Source: Datnioides undecimradiatus
Lineage: Eukaryota; Chordata; Actinopteri; Lobotiformes; Datnioididae
Direction: 5' to 3'
NCBI GenBank assembly: GCA_008933995.1
Contig: WARS01000031.1
Coordinates: forward strand, 896,001-960,000
DNA length: 64,000 nt
The notes under the pieces were generated by a model. The model did no database searches, was not told the DNA's origin, and was given only the letters and a program-made list of their open reading frames with translations. The position numbers and the translations under genes are program-made. How positions within the stretch are numbered: the first letter of the stretch is position 1; each line of letters begins with the position of its first letter. Positions 12,396 to 25,700 of the stretch are shown here, one piece after another.

Positions 12396-14784
12396 GGACA
12401 CAGAAGGGCAAAACTACCCTGTTTGTAAAAACACATGGAAAAAGGCATCCAGGATGTGTTTTGAACTGAATGTTGCATGAAATGAATGACAGCGAGCAGG
12501 GTGAGGCAGTCAGCATCAGTCAAGGTGATAATACAAAGAAAACTGGCATCTCATAAAGGTTAGAATGCAACATGAGCAATGTGAGATTTGTGAAGAGGTC
12601 AAGGCTGTCAGGTGTGTAGCTTAGAAAAATGAAAAACACAAGGTTTTCATACCAATTTCTCCTCAAATAAATTGAAGTTAAGTGTTTCAGCAATAGATAG
12701 CATTTATGAAATTGTTAATATGTCACCCTCCTTTTGGAAAAAAATGACACCTTAACATGTTTTCTTTCTTATTGTGATATATTACCATTTTCAGGCAGCC
12801 AATAATAGTATTCTCCATAAGACTGAGTGGGGTTTATGCAGAGTTAACCTGTTTGCTGGGGGGGGGGTCAGTGTTGTTGTCCACTGTAGTTGAAACTGAG
12901 GCAAGACTCTTTAAATATTGATGGCTAAGGCACTGGCACACACTAATATGCAATACCATAGCTATCAATATTCAGGGAGCAAACGTAGTTGCCTTTAGTC
13001 AGATATCCACAGGACATGTTTTGGGCCTAGTTTTGAAGCATGTGTAATAAGAATGAAACAAGGATTTTTTAAAACAAAATAAAAATTGTTGTTCAGTTTA
13101 TCTGACATCTGCTGTGTCTTTTAAAAAAATATATCAAGTGACCATAATATTACTGTAGGTTTATTTTTGTGATTGAATCGTCTACTAGCAATGAAACATT
13201 TAGAAATGGATTCAGGTTAGATGAAAGAAAGAGTAGAACTAACGTGTGACTGTTGTTGCTCAGTTGCATCCCTGCCCCTAAGCCCTGGTTATTAAATCCA
13301 CAGCCTGATGTGACAAGACCACCACAGAGCAACACTTACGTCTCACTGTGGAAACACTTTCATGGGGATCACAGATGTGTAAAACAACAATTTCAATTTT
13401 TGCATGTAAAAATTCAAATGGCACCCGGACAGCAAGGAGAATCATCTTAGTTCCTGTTTAAGTGTAGGAAATCCCCTCAGCCATGCTTTTGTATCCCACC
13501 AAAGCCTAACACTCTGCCTGTAGTCAGCCCTTTTCTAAAGTGGATTATTTTGGCCAGGATCACAGATGCCAGGATCAGGCGAGCCATGGCACACACACAT
13601 GGCTGAAGATGTTTTGCAGGTATTCCTTGCATGACGGTTGGACATGATACAGCAACTTGTTGACTGTGGTGTCAAAAAATGTTTTAAAAAAATGCAAAGC
13701 ACAGTCTTTGCTCTTTGTTTTTCATTTTCTGACCTGGATAAAATATTTTTGCCTGCACAAATTTTACTCTGTCTCTGTTTAAACACCTGACAACACCTGA
13801 AAGTGAAAAAAAACCAACAACAACAGAGAAAAGACAGACAGCACAACAAATCTGCTTCTCCTTAAACGGCTACATCTGTACGACCTGTAACTGTTGACAA
13901 AGTGCCTGGGATCGGCAGCTTCCATAGTTAACCACCAAAGTCAGTGCAAACAAGTCCATGTTTCTTAGTGAAATACTGTACTTCACAGTATATGTGATTG
14001 GCTTATTAATTACCCCAGTGTGTACAGTATGCACATCCCTGTCTTCCTACTATACTTTGTGATTTTCCAACAGAATAACGCCTAAGATGAAAGAAAAATC
14101 TTCAAAAGAATATCTGCCGGAGTCTAATAATATGTGATGCGGCATGATTCCCACTCTTCGTTTCACTTCTGCAACTTACATGTTGAGTGTGAATATTGTA
14201 AGCATAATTTGCAAGCACTTTGACACACCTCACAATGTGCCTTTGTGCAGTGTATCCCAACACGCTTTAATTAAGCCACTGCAATCCTGACATTTTGCAT
14301 TTGTGTTGTTTTTCCTCAAACATCAGCACAGTTTATCACATAGAAAGGTGTTAAAACATTTGTGGCATTAATTGTTTCTGGCATGCGTGTGTGTAGTAGC
14401 AGTAGTGTTTACACAAGCTATTAAGCTCACCTGCAGTTTCTTTGTTTCTTTGCATTAACCTGAATATTTAACACTGACCGCCTAATGAAAAATATGATGT
14501 TGCTGGTTATTGCCTCTGCTTGTCATCAGATTAAGTGACTCATAGAACAACCCCGCCACCCCTTGACCACAAAAGAAAAAAAAAGCCACTGTTTTTTAAG
14601 TAGACAGAATTTACACCCGCCAACTACCGAAGCTCCAATTTTGGTTTTGGCCACCAGTCAAAGATAACAGCTGCACACTTTGCAGGTTCAGTGAACTCTA
14701 CCAGCCCCTGGCAGCCGGTTACTCCTGTGGGAGAGGATCATAATTAGAAACGTTTTGGGTCATCTTGAGAAAAGGGCCTGCGTT

Positions 14785-14867
14785 TGGAAGGAAGGAAGGA
14801 GGAAGAAAGATAGAAGGTAGGAGGGAAAGAAGGAAGGAAAGAAAGGAAAGAGGAAAGAAAGAAAAGG
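14785..14867. repeat. Homopurine (GGAA)n-like tract
   Basis: About 80 bp of almost pure G and A built from degenerate GGAA, GAAA and GGAG units. Homopurine tracts of this length can form triplex structures and recruit ETS factors; neither is shown here. Confidence 0.85.
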
Positions 14868-15277
14868 TTTTAGTGAGATAAGGTAATGGTAGACAGGTAC
14901 ATGCTACAAGGAAGAAAGAAACGAGGAGTCAGTGTCAGGGGCTAGTAAGAAGTGAAAGTGTCCACATGTGCAGCTACACGCCTCCAGTGCTTTGTTTATT
15001 ATTATTATTTTTTATTTGTTGTCTACCAGCAAGAGTTTCCTGATAGTCTTTACTACCATAATGAGTGACAATGAGTGACAGGCAATACCTCGTAGGTCTT
15101 AAAATCAAGAAAACCCTCCAGGGGTTTATTCTTTACTGTAAAAAGACAATTAGATAAGTGTACATGCATGCATGCACTGTCCTCGTCAGTTTCTGTCCTT
15201 TCATCGCTGTCTCATGAGAAACTGTGACTTGTAGCCTTAGGGCATGTGGACTGTTAGGGTATAACAATAAGTGTCAC

Positions 15278-15303
15278 TCTCTCTCTGTCTCTCTCTCTCT
15301 CTC
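15278..15303. repeat. (CT)n microsatellite
   Basis: About 26 bp of CT repeats with one GT interruption. Confidence 0.9.
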
Positions 15304-17084
15304 GTCTTCACTTCTTGTCATCCCCTTGGTATTTTCAACATGGCCTCAGGTGATGCAGTAGAATGACCCATTAGAAACTCACTTTATTCAGCAAAGTAAC
15401 AGCTTAACTTGCATCAGTAACTCCTAACGCCTGGGGCAGCTGCCACTGGTTCTGCTTCTTCAAGAGCAAAATACATTTACTGCGGGCTATTTTCATAGGT
15501 TACCGGAGTATTTGGCAGTTATTAAATTATAATTGTAATCGGCTCAGTGCCACTTTCAAGAATGGTTCAATATATCTTTGTAATTTAGACAAAAAATAGA
15601 AAAACAGGAGAGATCCTCTGATCTATCTAGATGTCAGTGTACATTTTAAAGCTGCTCCAATCAACCTTCTTATTATCAATATGTATAATGTGTATGGTGT
15701 TGCTTGTAATGACAACTCCATGGAATGATCACCTGACTCTGCAGTTCACCTCAGACGGTCAAAAGCTCCGTCAAACTTTAGCTTTAGCTGCAGTTTTTTT
15801 TGCCTCTTCCATTACCGTACACTACCCAGCCCCAAACAGGCAGATAGACACAGTAACTAGCTGAGATCAATGTCCAGATCAATGCTAATGTTGTTTTGTA
15901 ACCACTCAACCTTTAAGTAGGTAACAGTGCTAGCAACTTTGCCATATCAACTGGAAGTTGTATCCACAGCTTGTTTCTGCTGCCCCTGATGATTTTTGCT
16001 CTTTAATGTGTGTCATTCAGACTTTACAACATGAGTCTTTGGCCCCAACTTCAAACATGTCAAATCCAGGTGTTGATTTTAGAGTTTGACCTATTCAGTG
16101 ATTTATTTGCCTGCCACAGACAAATCAGTGGCATATCCTTATTGTTGTATATCGGTGATGGATGTAAGCTGCTTTTTTCCTGCAATATAACACAGGAGAA
16201 ATTGTGGTAATATATTTGTGTCAAAATAAGGATACATTAGGGCTGTTTAAGCAAACGTTTTAAATCACAGCTTATTTGTTTTAAAAAAAAGCAGTCTTCA
16301 GAGTACCTTTGCATATTCATCCTGGTGCACAATCAACACTGAGAAAGTCTATTTGCATTCCATCTCTAAAATGTTGTGAAGTAGCCACCATACTAGTTAT
16401 TTTCTTTAAATTCTGTTTTGTAATCAGTCTCACAAATCCTGTATTTCCATGCTTTGGGTGCTTTACCAGCGATCACTGTAGTGTATGTAGCAATTGTAAC
16501 ATAACATCTGCGTTATAGAATATATTCTGCTTGCACTGTTCAAGACTGACATAACCTTACTGTTGAGTAGCTACAACATGAAAAATATTATACTATTTTG
16601 CCAAAAGATTATTAATTACACTCCGCAATGATGCAAGGGACCCAAATCTTCATCAAAATAATCAGCCAGTTGAAGACCTTCTTACTGTGTGCAGCTGTTT
16701 CAGACCTTCATTTCTGTACTGCAAAGTCATGAAAAGTCATAACCTTTGCAAATTTGTGTCACCCGCATAACCAATAACCAATCGTCCATCTCATCCCTCT
16801 GGTGATGTGTGAATTTGTGTGGGTTCTGTTGAATTGACTGTTTTCATCAAATTATTAATCTTTCTCCAAAATCCACTGGATTAACTTGCATCTGGTCAAA
16901 AACCCAGATGTATTGTATGTAACGCTCCAAGTGTTTCTTTCAATGCAGAACCACGGAAGAGCTGTCGGACTGATCTTTCCCTTGTCCCTATGGTAACAAG
17001 AATCAGGGCAAAGGTCTCAGTGTGTAATAATTATGCTATATTATATTGATCCCTGTATGGAGATTCTCTTTTTGCTTACCCTTG

Positions 17085-17290
17085 TCCACAGGCGAGGCAG
17101 GCTGCTGGGTCAGCGAGAGAAGTGCACTCCTGGGGCTGCTAGCGATTCAGTGTTTTGCTCAAGGACACTTCAACAGGATGAACGCTTGTCATCACTTAGA
17201 CTAAAACCCAGGGCCCTCCAGTTTAAGGAAGATGTGCCTCCCCACTTCACCACCTGTGCCACTGTGTGCCCACGTGCATTTACGTGCTGT
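17085..17290 (+). repeat. Eroded teleost interspersed repeat (TTGCTCAAGGACACTTC type)
   Basis: The core TTTTGCTCAAGGACACTTCA at 17,154-17,173 and a downstream stretch that reads like an eroded 'cacctgtgccactg' tail belong to a sequence seen many times in fish genomes, usually as short degenerate copies. The plus frame stays open for about 97 codons across it, but composition and the repeat core argue against a host exon. The superfamily is unknown to me. Confidence 0.42.
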
Positions 17291-17794
17291 ATATTGCATC
17301 TATATGGTGTTTGCTGTGTGTGCTGACGGTAAAGTCATCACAGGGTTTACATGATACTGTGTGAATTAATGTTACAATCTCAGGAGGCAGGTTGACACTA
17401 ACAGAATACGCTGTATCCTCCCACAGGCACAGTGTTCTACCAAGGTGATCTTTGAATTTCTTGAAGATGGTTTATTTCTTTTACAAAAGCAAAATCACGT
17501 TCAGTATCTGCATGACAAATTCCATCACCAGATTGGACGTTTTTGATTTGTGATGCAGTTTTGCGGTAAACACACTTTGTTTAACTTGTCACAGATGGCA
17601 AAATCATGAAAGACTTTACTCTGAGAATTTATCACAGTATTGATTCCCATCGTTTATCCAAGCAACATGGCTTGCACTTCACTCAGCACGAGTGCATCCT
17701 CAATGTCAGCGTAACCATCTGTACTAATTTCTTGTAGTAATCCAAAAGATCATGTTTTTCAGTCTCACTCTGCTCATATTAGTCCATAGGTATG
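17291..17794. other. Gene-free stretch
   Basis: Unique AT-rich sequence up to the solo LTR. I see no internal retroelement sequence here, which supports a solo rather than full-length insertion. Confidence 0.5.
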
Positions 17795-18340
17795 TGTCAG
17801 AACTAGACGTTGAACCCAAGAGCAAGACTCCGTAGTCAAAGTTTCAAAATAAAGCACGTTTATTGAAGATAAGAAGATAACAGAAATTCACTCTTTTGAG
17901 GAAAACCATGTACGAACTGAGAATAGCAAAAATACTAGATAAACGAGATAACAAAAAAAATCACTCTTTCGAGGAAACAGAAAATCACTCTTGCGAGGAG
18001 AGAACAAAATTTCAAAATTAATTAAAGTAACAACAGAAATCGTAGTCAATGGTCTAGGCGAGATACAAGGCATGAACATGAACAAGGCGCTAGCTGTCAA
18101 CATACAGGACGTGACGAACTGGCACAAGACAAGGGAAACGCAGACAATATATACACATTGGGATCAGGGAAACAGGTGGAAACAATCAGGACAGGGAAGA
18201 CAATCTCACAGGCGGGAAACACACGAGGAAGGGCAAGTTACCTGAAACGAGAGGGAAGTTAATACTTATCAAAATAAAACAGGAAGCACGAGACCAAACC
18301 AACACTGGACAGCACAAACATAACTTGACTAGTCATGACA
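17795..18340 (-). mobile_element. Solo LTR, Ty3/Gypsy-like, fossil
   Basis: A 546-bp segment starts TGTCAGAACT and ends AGTCATGACA, giving the TG...CA ends with short inverted repeats typical of LTRs. The adjoining 5-mers are GTATG and GTACG, a near-identical 5-bp target duplication. In the minus orientation it has a TATATATT box near 18,146-18,153 and an AATAAA polyadenylation signal at 17,859-17,864, placed as U3 and R/U5 parts would be. Three copies of a TCACTCTT..GAGGA motif lie at about 17,889, 17,967 and 17,992. No primer site, coding region or partner LTR flanks it. It is a recombined remnant of moderate age; Ty3/Gypsy is favoured over ERV by general appearance and the 5-bp duplication, not proven. 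Confidence 0.75.
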
Positions 18341-21300
18341 GTACGGTTCTTATCAAGGGTCCACTCTTTATGTTTGAGTGTTTCCTTGCCATTACGCAGA
18401 TATAAAATAAACTGTCTCTAATGGTTTTGACTCACTGACAGATAATACTGTGGCAGTGGGGTGTGGCTTTTGTATCTTTCTGGTAGGAGATATTAGTGGA
18501 GGCACAGTGCTGCAGTCACAGCGGCAGGTAAATTGGTAATTAGTAATCTTGTCTATTTATCTCGCCTGCAGTGAGGCTGGAGTCTTTCTCCCGGTGATTA
18601 TGTACGCCAGCAGCATGCTCCCTGAGCCTCAAGTCCTGAGTTGTTTTTTTAGCAGAGTGGCAAAAGCCGCTGTTGTGTTGTTTATATTTAATAAAATCAT
18701 TGGTGTACGTAAACTATTCCTGTGTGTGCGTGCTCCCGCGACTCCCGAAGACATCGGACCTTGTTACCACTTACCGAATGCGCATCTCATTTCATTCCAT
18801 GTCCCTTTGCTCCCCTGTCCTCCAGTGACCCTCAGAAATTGATTGGGTCTGCCATCACAGATGACATCTCAATTCCTTTAATTCTGCTCAGAGGAGCGAG
18901 GAGAGCTGAGAATTGAGGTGAGAAAAAGATCGTCCTAAGTGGAAACCTTTATCAGATGGACACATTGGAAATGTATTAATGATTGGATAGAATAAATGAT
19001 CTGATTAAAAGGGCTGCACCGACACACCGTCCCCACAACATTCCTCCTATGTCCAACCAGCTACTTGGGCAGAAAACTCAAATTACCTGTTTATCTAGTA
19101 AAACATATAAAGTATGTGTTAACTGTAGGAACAATTATGGAGCTGTAAAACCTCTTACAATCATCTGGCATTTCTTCACCAGAAGCCTTCTTCATCTCTC
19201 ATTCTAAAGTGCATCTTTGGCTCATTGTTAGGGAGAACAAGATTCAAGAAGGGTTTTTTTCTTTGTCCTCCATTTTACGTACCTTTCTGTGTTATTGGAC
19301 AAGACTACTAATTACAGTTAAACATGCCCTTTGGACCAGTGCATTGATAAACAGCAGGCTCCTGATTTAACAGAGCAATGTCTTGTCAGTGTATTTTGGA
19401 CATGTAAAGTACATAAACACGTTTAACTGGGGTTTGTGTTGTTAATGTATGTGCCAAGTCATAAAACTGTGAAATATTCAGTAACTACAGCAATATTATA
19501 CTTTTTTATTTTTAGGGATGAGGTCGAGGTCTTGGTTTAATACGGAAAGAAAAGTCTGCAGTGATATGAATGATGAGACACAGCATGTTCATTAACATTT
19601 AACCGAAATGACTATCTTCCCTAACCTTAACTAGAGTGCTTTTGTTGCCTAAAGCTTTCCACAGGCGGGACTCAGGATGTGAGCCCCCCCATCTCTGGTG
19701 TCAACGTGCCAAAGCTTTGTATGCCCACCACAAACACCTCCACAATTCCTGTGTGAGACATTAATGTAGCACCTTCACTGAGAGAAATGTTGCCTCTGAA
19801 CATGGATCTGGCAGCGATTCCGTTTGTCACAGCTGCTGAACTATGAAAACAATTTGTTAATGTAAAAATTGAATTTTGGGAAGACAGGGGTGCAATGACT
19901 AATAACTATTTCAGTAGAGATGGTTGCAGGATCTTTAAAGGGTGAGAAGTCTCCATTCATCAACATGTACAGTACAGTATGCTTTTATCATCCAACTCTA
20001 TTGGGAAGGACATTCATATTTCTTTGATATACATTCCCTATTGATTTACTTTTCATACCTTGTATCTCAAACGTCCTTGCAAATTATGTTCCCAGATTAC
20101 ATTGCCATGACCTCTTAAACACCATCTGCTTGCTGAGATGCTTTCTAGGTTATGTAACCACAGCAGTCATTGTGGCTTCTAATCACTGCAGCAAGACTCT
20201 CACATTGTCCCTCCCTTTGAATTACTAAAGCAACCTCAGCCTATTTGTTACATGTCTGACCCATACAGCAACTTTAAGACCCCATTCCCCCAAAAAAACA
20301 TTCAAACAGTCCTGAGCAGCAACTCGTGAAATTTGCACGATACTGAATATCTTCCCATTTCCAAATTGCTCCTGAGAGAGTGGAGCTAGTTTGATGAAAA
20401 GGGATCCTCCTTTGATTACAATCCCTTCAAGATCCATTAGACACTGAACATAATCACTTTCTTTCATTCCGCTTCCCCCACATATTGATGTCTGCACGTG
20501 CCTCCATCACCCCAGGTGTTGCTCTCAGGGGTAACCTAAACAACTCCTCCCCCTTTGGCCGATTCTCTCTTCAGTGTCTTCCTGCTGAAGCAGGGAATGC
20601 TGAAGCAATCCATAAGAGATTAAAGAGGATCGCCAATTTGTGTAGAAAATCACATTTTACACAGCTTAAATGGAATCGATGGAGAGACTGAATGTTGAAT
20701 GATTTTAATTCCGATGGCTTCTTTGTAGATGAGATTAACTGGTGCAGTTGTTAATCAAAAGGCACAGTACACAGAATGTTCCTTTACCTGTTGATGATGG
20801 GGATATGTGTGTTGTCTGAGGAAGGACATATTTATATGAGTTTACATTCTTTCACAATCTTCAGTTTCTCATACAGCTGCAAACAAATCAGGTTTATTTC
20901 TTGCACTTTTGTTTGTCTGCGCTGTTATTTGCAATAACACTTCTATACATTTCAATTTATCCTTAACATAAGAACTAAACTGGAGACTGGTCTTCAGACC
21001 ATAGCGACAGCATTGTTCCCAAATACTCTTTATTCCATTTAAATAGAGTTAAATGAAACAATCTTGAATTAACACAAATGTCTTGTTACTCTACTGTACA
21101 AATCTTTCTGCTCCACAGAAAATGTGAAAACAAATGATCTCTCTTAGCTTTAGTGCAGGAGTTTTTCTTCCCCAAACAGACTGCATAAATTATGAGCTCA
21201 AAACAACTGAACCTCTTGATTTAGCAAACACACCATCACATTCAGTTCTGATTAACTAAACAAACAGCCTCTGAAAAAGATCAGCTGAAACATATGGCCA

Positions 21301-22500
21301 TTCTACAGATAAACACAAAAGCAGGTAAAAATGCATCTGCTATACAGGTAGTGCCATTGAAAAAAACAATAGACCAATAAACTGTGTCTCAACACTGTTT
21401 ATTGTCTCAACACTGTGCTATTCCATGGCTATTACAGTGGTGCAGTGATTGGCTACAGACACACAATATATGCAGCAATGAGAGGGTAGCTTGATGACTG
21501 TTGTGTGATTAAGTATACTATTTTTTTTTTTAAAGCTGGTTGGTTTTAACTTGTTTAAACATGGTGTTAGCATCCCATGAGCATCATAGTTGTTAGAGTG
21601 ACAGATTTACAGAATTCCAGTTTTAACAGTAACAAAAAAAGATAGAAAATGAGTGACAAAAGTGAGTGCTCTAAATTTAAACTTTAGTACAAGAATACCT
21701 CGCTGCTTTTACCATTATCAAAAATCAATACAGTTATTTTGGGAACATTCACTGTGGCAAAAATAGCCAAGAGGCATGCAACGCCAAACAGCTTGCTGAA
21801 CCAAATGCCTCCGATCGATAGGTTAGTGAATTATGCATGGTATCCTGGTACAGTACAACTCCGCTGACGACTTTATGCTTCTGATGCCTTTCTTGATGCA
21901 ACGTTTCATTCATGTGAGCACAGATACGTGTGTGTTTCAGTATATTTGTAATCTCTATCCATAAAAATCATGGTTGTAACATTTGAATCTCGAGAGCTTT
22001 AAGAGCGACTCATGTCATTTGACAGTCTCAAGAAAGAAAAGAGAGCTAAAGAAACTGGAATCCGCAGACAACTGCTAACACACTCACACGCACGCACACA
22101 TGAATATATTCCACAATGGTCCTTCAAGACTGTCTGGTCTTAAACTGTCAAGGGAGTGCAAAATTGCATGAATGTGGCACTGGCTTGTTATCGAAACAAT
22201 CTCTCAACAGCCTTCATTTCAAACGACACATGGTGATGCCTTTTATAATTAAAACTCAAGTGGCTCTATTTCATTTATTTATTCAGGCACGGCTGTTTCT
22301 TCCCTTCCACTTTCATGCTTGTTCAAATTGATTTAACTTTTAAAATTGTCACTACAAAATAGGTTAGCTGCCGCAATTACAAAAGTTCTAATTAAAAGCA
22401 GAATGCAAATATATTCATAATTGTGTTGCTGTCTTATCTGTTTCATGGCTGGTGTTACTTTAAAGCAGGCAGGGGGAAAATTACCCTGAGAACTGAGAAA

Positions 22501-22546
22501 GAGATGAGAGCGAGAGAGGGAGAGAGAGAGCGAGAGAGAGAGAGGA
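22501..22546. repeat. (GA)n-rich homopurine tract
   Basis: GA repeats with GC interruptions over about 46 bp. The neighbouring sequence to 22,590 is also purine-rich on the plus strand. Confidence 0.88.
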
Positions 22547-22698
22547 CGGGGCAGGTCAGAAGGAGAGGAGAAAAAGAGAGAACTACAGTGTGATCTAATT
22601 AGCTGTCTCCGACAGATGACACTGTATTCTGACATGTTTCCTGTCACAGCATCAATTAACTGACTGGAACAATCTTTACCACAGCTTCAGCGCCCCCA

Positions 22699-22700
<2 letters not shown>

Positions 22701-22737
<37 letters not shown>
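22701..22737. repeat. (AC)n microsatellite, about 18 units
   Basis: A pure 37-bp AC run. Confidence 0.97.
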
Positions 22738-22743
<6 letters not shown>

Positions 22744-25700
22744 AAGCGAGAGATGAGGGCAGTCATTTTGACACATAACAGTTGACACTGCTCCCAGTTT
22801 GGCAACACTATATTGCACTATATGATTTACTTATTCACAGCCCCTTAAACTTTGATCAAATGAAATACATGGCTGTAAGAAACAGGAGTACTCAAGCATA
22901 GATTGGCTATTAATTAAATTGAAATAACCCCAGCATTACAGTTAAAGGTGATGCTGTGCCTTGAAGAAATACAAATAAGGTATCTATTAACTTTTGTTCC
23001 TAACCATGTAAATAAATCAAATTCCTTTTTTAATTGTATCCACACATTTCGTAATATTTAGGTTGCTAAAGCTAAACTGTTTTCACTTTATAGTGCTGGC
23101 ATTGTACTGAAGTGAATAAACCACATTTTCACATTCATTGTGATTTCACACTTGGAATAATTCTAGTCACAGCCCTCTCCGTAGAGAAGATTCTTTATAT
23201 AAATATTCTCTGAGCGTTTTTTGATTATTTCAGTGTAATCTGTTGCACAATATCCTCAACCTTTAGCACTCAATTTCCTTTCCCCTTTCTTTCATTAATA
23301 TCCTACATCATCTTACCTCTCCTCCTTATAAGAGCATACACATGTTCAGTGACTCATTTCACTGATTACAGTCATAAATCCAAAACACCATTGCCCTAGA
23401 AACCTGATTCCCACTCGTCACTCCTCCCCTCTCCCTATAAACACATGTACAGTAATAAACTAACATGCTAATATAATCAAGTAAGGAATGTTCTAGGCAG
23501 TCAGGCGTGCAAAGCTGATAATCTCACAAACAAGGATGTTGCCAATCTGTTGTACAAGCTTTAACACTGTCTTCTTAAGTGACACGAGCAGTTTCTCTGA
23601 AAAGTGAGCAGTGTGATAAAACGCTACAGTCCTACATGAAACTTTGAAAGCCTGAAAGAAACTGAAAGTTTCACTACAGATTGCTTCCAGGAAAATTCCT
23701 GCATATTACAGCCCTGGTATTAGTATGAAATTTCCTTTTAAAGTTACCAAAAACAAGAGACGTAAGGGCTTCAACAATTTTGTAAGAAATAACACAAACA
23801 GGCAGCATATAAGACAACATTAAAGTCTTGATGTTAAACTCTTTTTACAAATTTGGCAGACCTGGAATGGAGGGCAGCACCAACACACTGTGACAATAAA
23901 AACTACAAGCAACATGAACAGGCTAATACAACTATTGCATATTAATGTGGACAACATCCACATGTATCTAAATTAAAGTGAAAACAATACATGTAGAGGC
24001 AAAGCAGGACTATAAGGTCAAGAAACAGATTCACACTCTCACTCCCCTTTTGTTGTTAGTTCAGTAAACTGAAGTTACACATTTCACAGGATGCTTTGAA
24101 GACTTGAGGAAGACATTGGAAACCTTCTAATATCTAGAATTCCTCACCAAGACAGGATTGCTGGTGTAAGAGTCTGTGACACTTCCTGAGCTAATGCTTC
24201 CTGCAAGGAAAAGAGTCCCACATACTGTGAGAAGCAATCCACACACCCTTCTGTACACTGAGAGAAAGGGACACATCACTTCTCCTATTGTGACGCTGTA
24301 GCTGTTCTGTAAGCTAACAGTAGTTGGATTGACTCACAGTCATTTGCATTCATTTATATCCTGGCTATACTGGGCCAATAAATAAGACTTTGCCTTTTTT
24401 GATGGAAAATGGAGTGGCCTGACTTTTAAAGCTTCAGGCATTAAAAGTTACAAGGTCTAAAGTAATTCCTTGATCCTGTTGCACGTCTTCCACAATGAGG
24501 AATTTTGCAGTCGTATTGCTCTCTACTCATGTATCTCTTTAAAATGTTCCTCTATCTGTAAGGTCTTGGTAGAGAGCTGCTGCTACTACTACTACTACTG
24601 CTTTGCCCTCCATGCAGACTGAATGGAGATTTACAGTATTTTGTTTGATATCCTTGTTGTTCAAAGAGAACTCCTGCAGCCTCAGATGTCCACCTTACCA
24701 TTTAGATGCCAGGTTTTTTACAGGTTTAAAACACTCAAAGGAGGAATGAGCAATCCATGGCCACTACAAGGAGCCTCCTCTGCAGATAGGCCGAGTTGAC
24801 AGTGAACACAACAAAACATTGTAGTTCTGGGCAGAGTAGATTTCTTATGCACAGGTTCAGCTCTAACAGACATGAGGAGGACTTCCTGAGTACACAATAA
24901 TGCACCAGCACTGGCCAAAGCCCCCGACTTCACAAACATCGGTGTACACCAGGCAGATAAGCTTGGGACGGAGGGGATAACTGAGTGGTTTACAGTGGGT
25001 CAGATGCTCCTTGATACTGTATTGTCAAGAGCAGCATGAATTTTCAAGTTTTTTCTGACTCACAAAGTGACCCATCATTATCAAAGTGACCCATCATCCC
25101 CTGAAATCTCTGAAGAGAGTTAATAATTGCTTTGCTTTGGGAACGCTTTGATTTATTTTGGGGTTTGAAACCAACAATGGACAATAAATGTCCCAGAAAT
25201 GTCCTGACCAAATTTACTTATGTTAACATTCATGCAAGGACTCACCCTAACCTTATTGTCTTTATCTCCAATAATAAACATCATGAGCATTAAAAGTATT
25301 TGTTTCTGTTGGGAAAGATTGCTTCTCTTCAAGGATCTGGATAAAATGTGGGTGAGCAGTGCATAAATCTGCATAGGGAATAATGTTGTTCTTTTTTTTT
25401 TTCTTTTTTGGCAAGTTGATTAGGAAAACACGGTGCTGTTAGATTTCCGTAGGGGATTACAGGCGTATCTGGTACAGATGTTTCCATCAACTGTGGCAAA
25501 TGACACTCCCATATATTCAGTGGATGATTTGTAAAACTGTAACAAGGCTGATGAGGGGGTGAGGTAGGAGTGAAGGATTGGTGACTGAGATGATTGAGAA
25601 ATAAGAGCATTCATGTAAGGGTGGGAAAATAACTAGCTTTCAGGCACTGTTCATTGATTCAAATATATTGTGCTCTGTATTTCAGTGGTGTGATGTATTT

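Larger units (their letters stand above)
12396..17084. other. Gene-free stretch
   Basis: Nothing here reads as a gene or a whole element. It holds a homopurine GGAA tract and a CT repeat (listed separately), an ACATGCATGCATGCACTG palindromic run near 15,162-15,179, and mostly AT-rich unique sequence. Confidence 0.5.

Noticed and set aside
17033-17326. 97-codon open frame as a host exon
   Set aside because: It contains the TTGCTCAAGGACACTTC core of a common fish repeat.
17291-17794. A second LTR or internal retroelement region beside the solo LTR
   Set aside because: Neither flank shows LTR-like sequence, a primer site or retroelement coding motifs.
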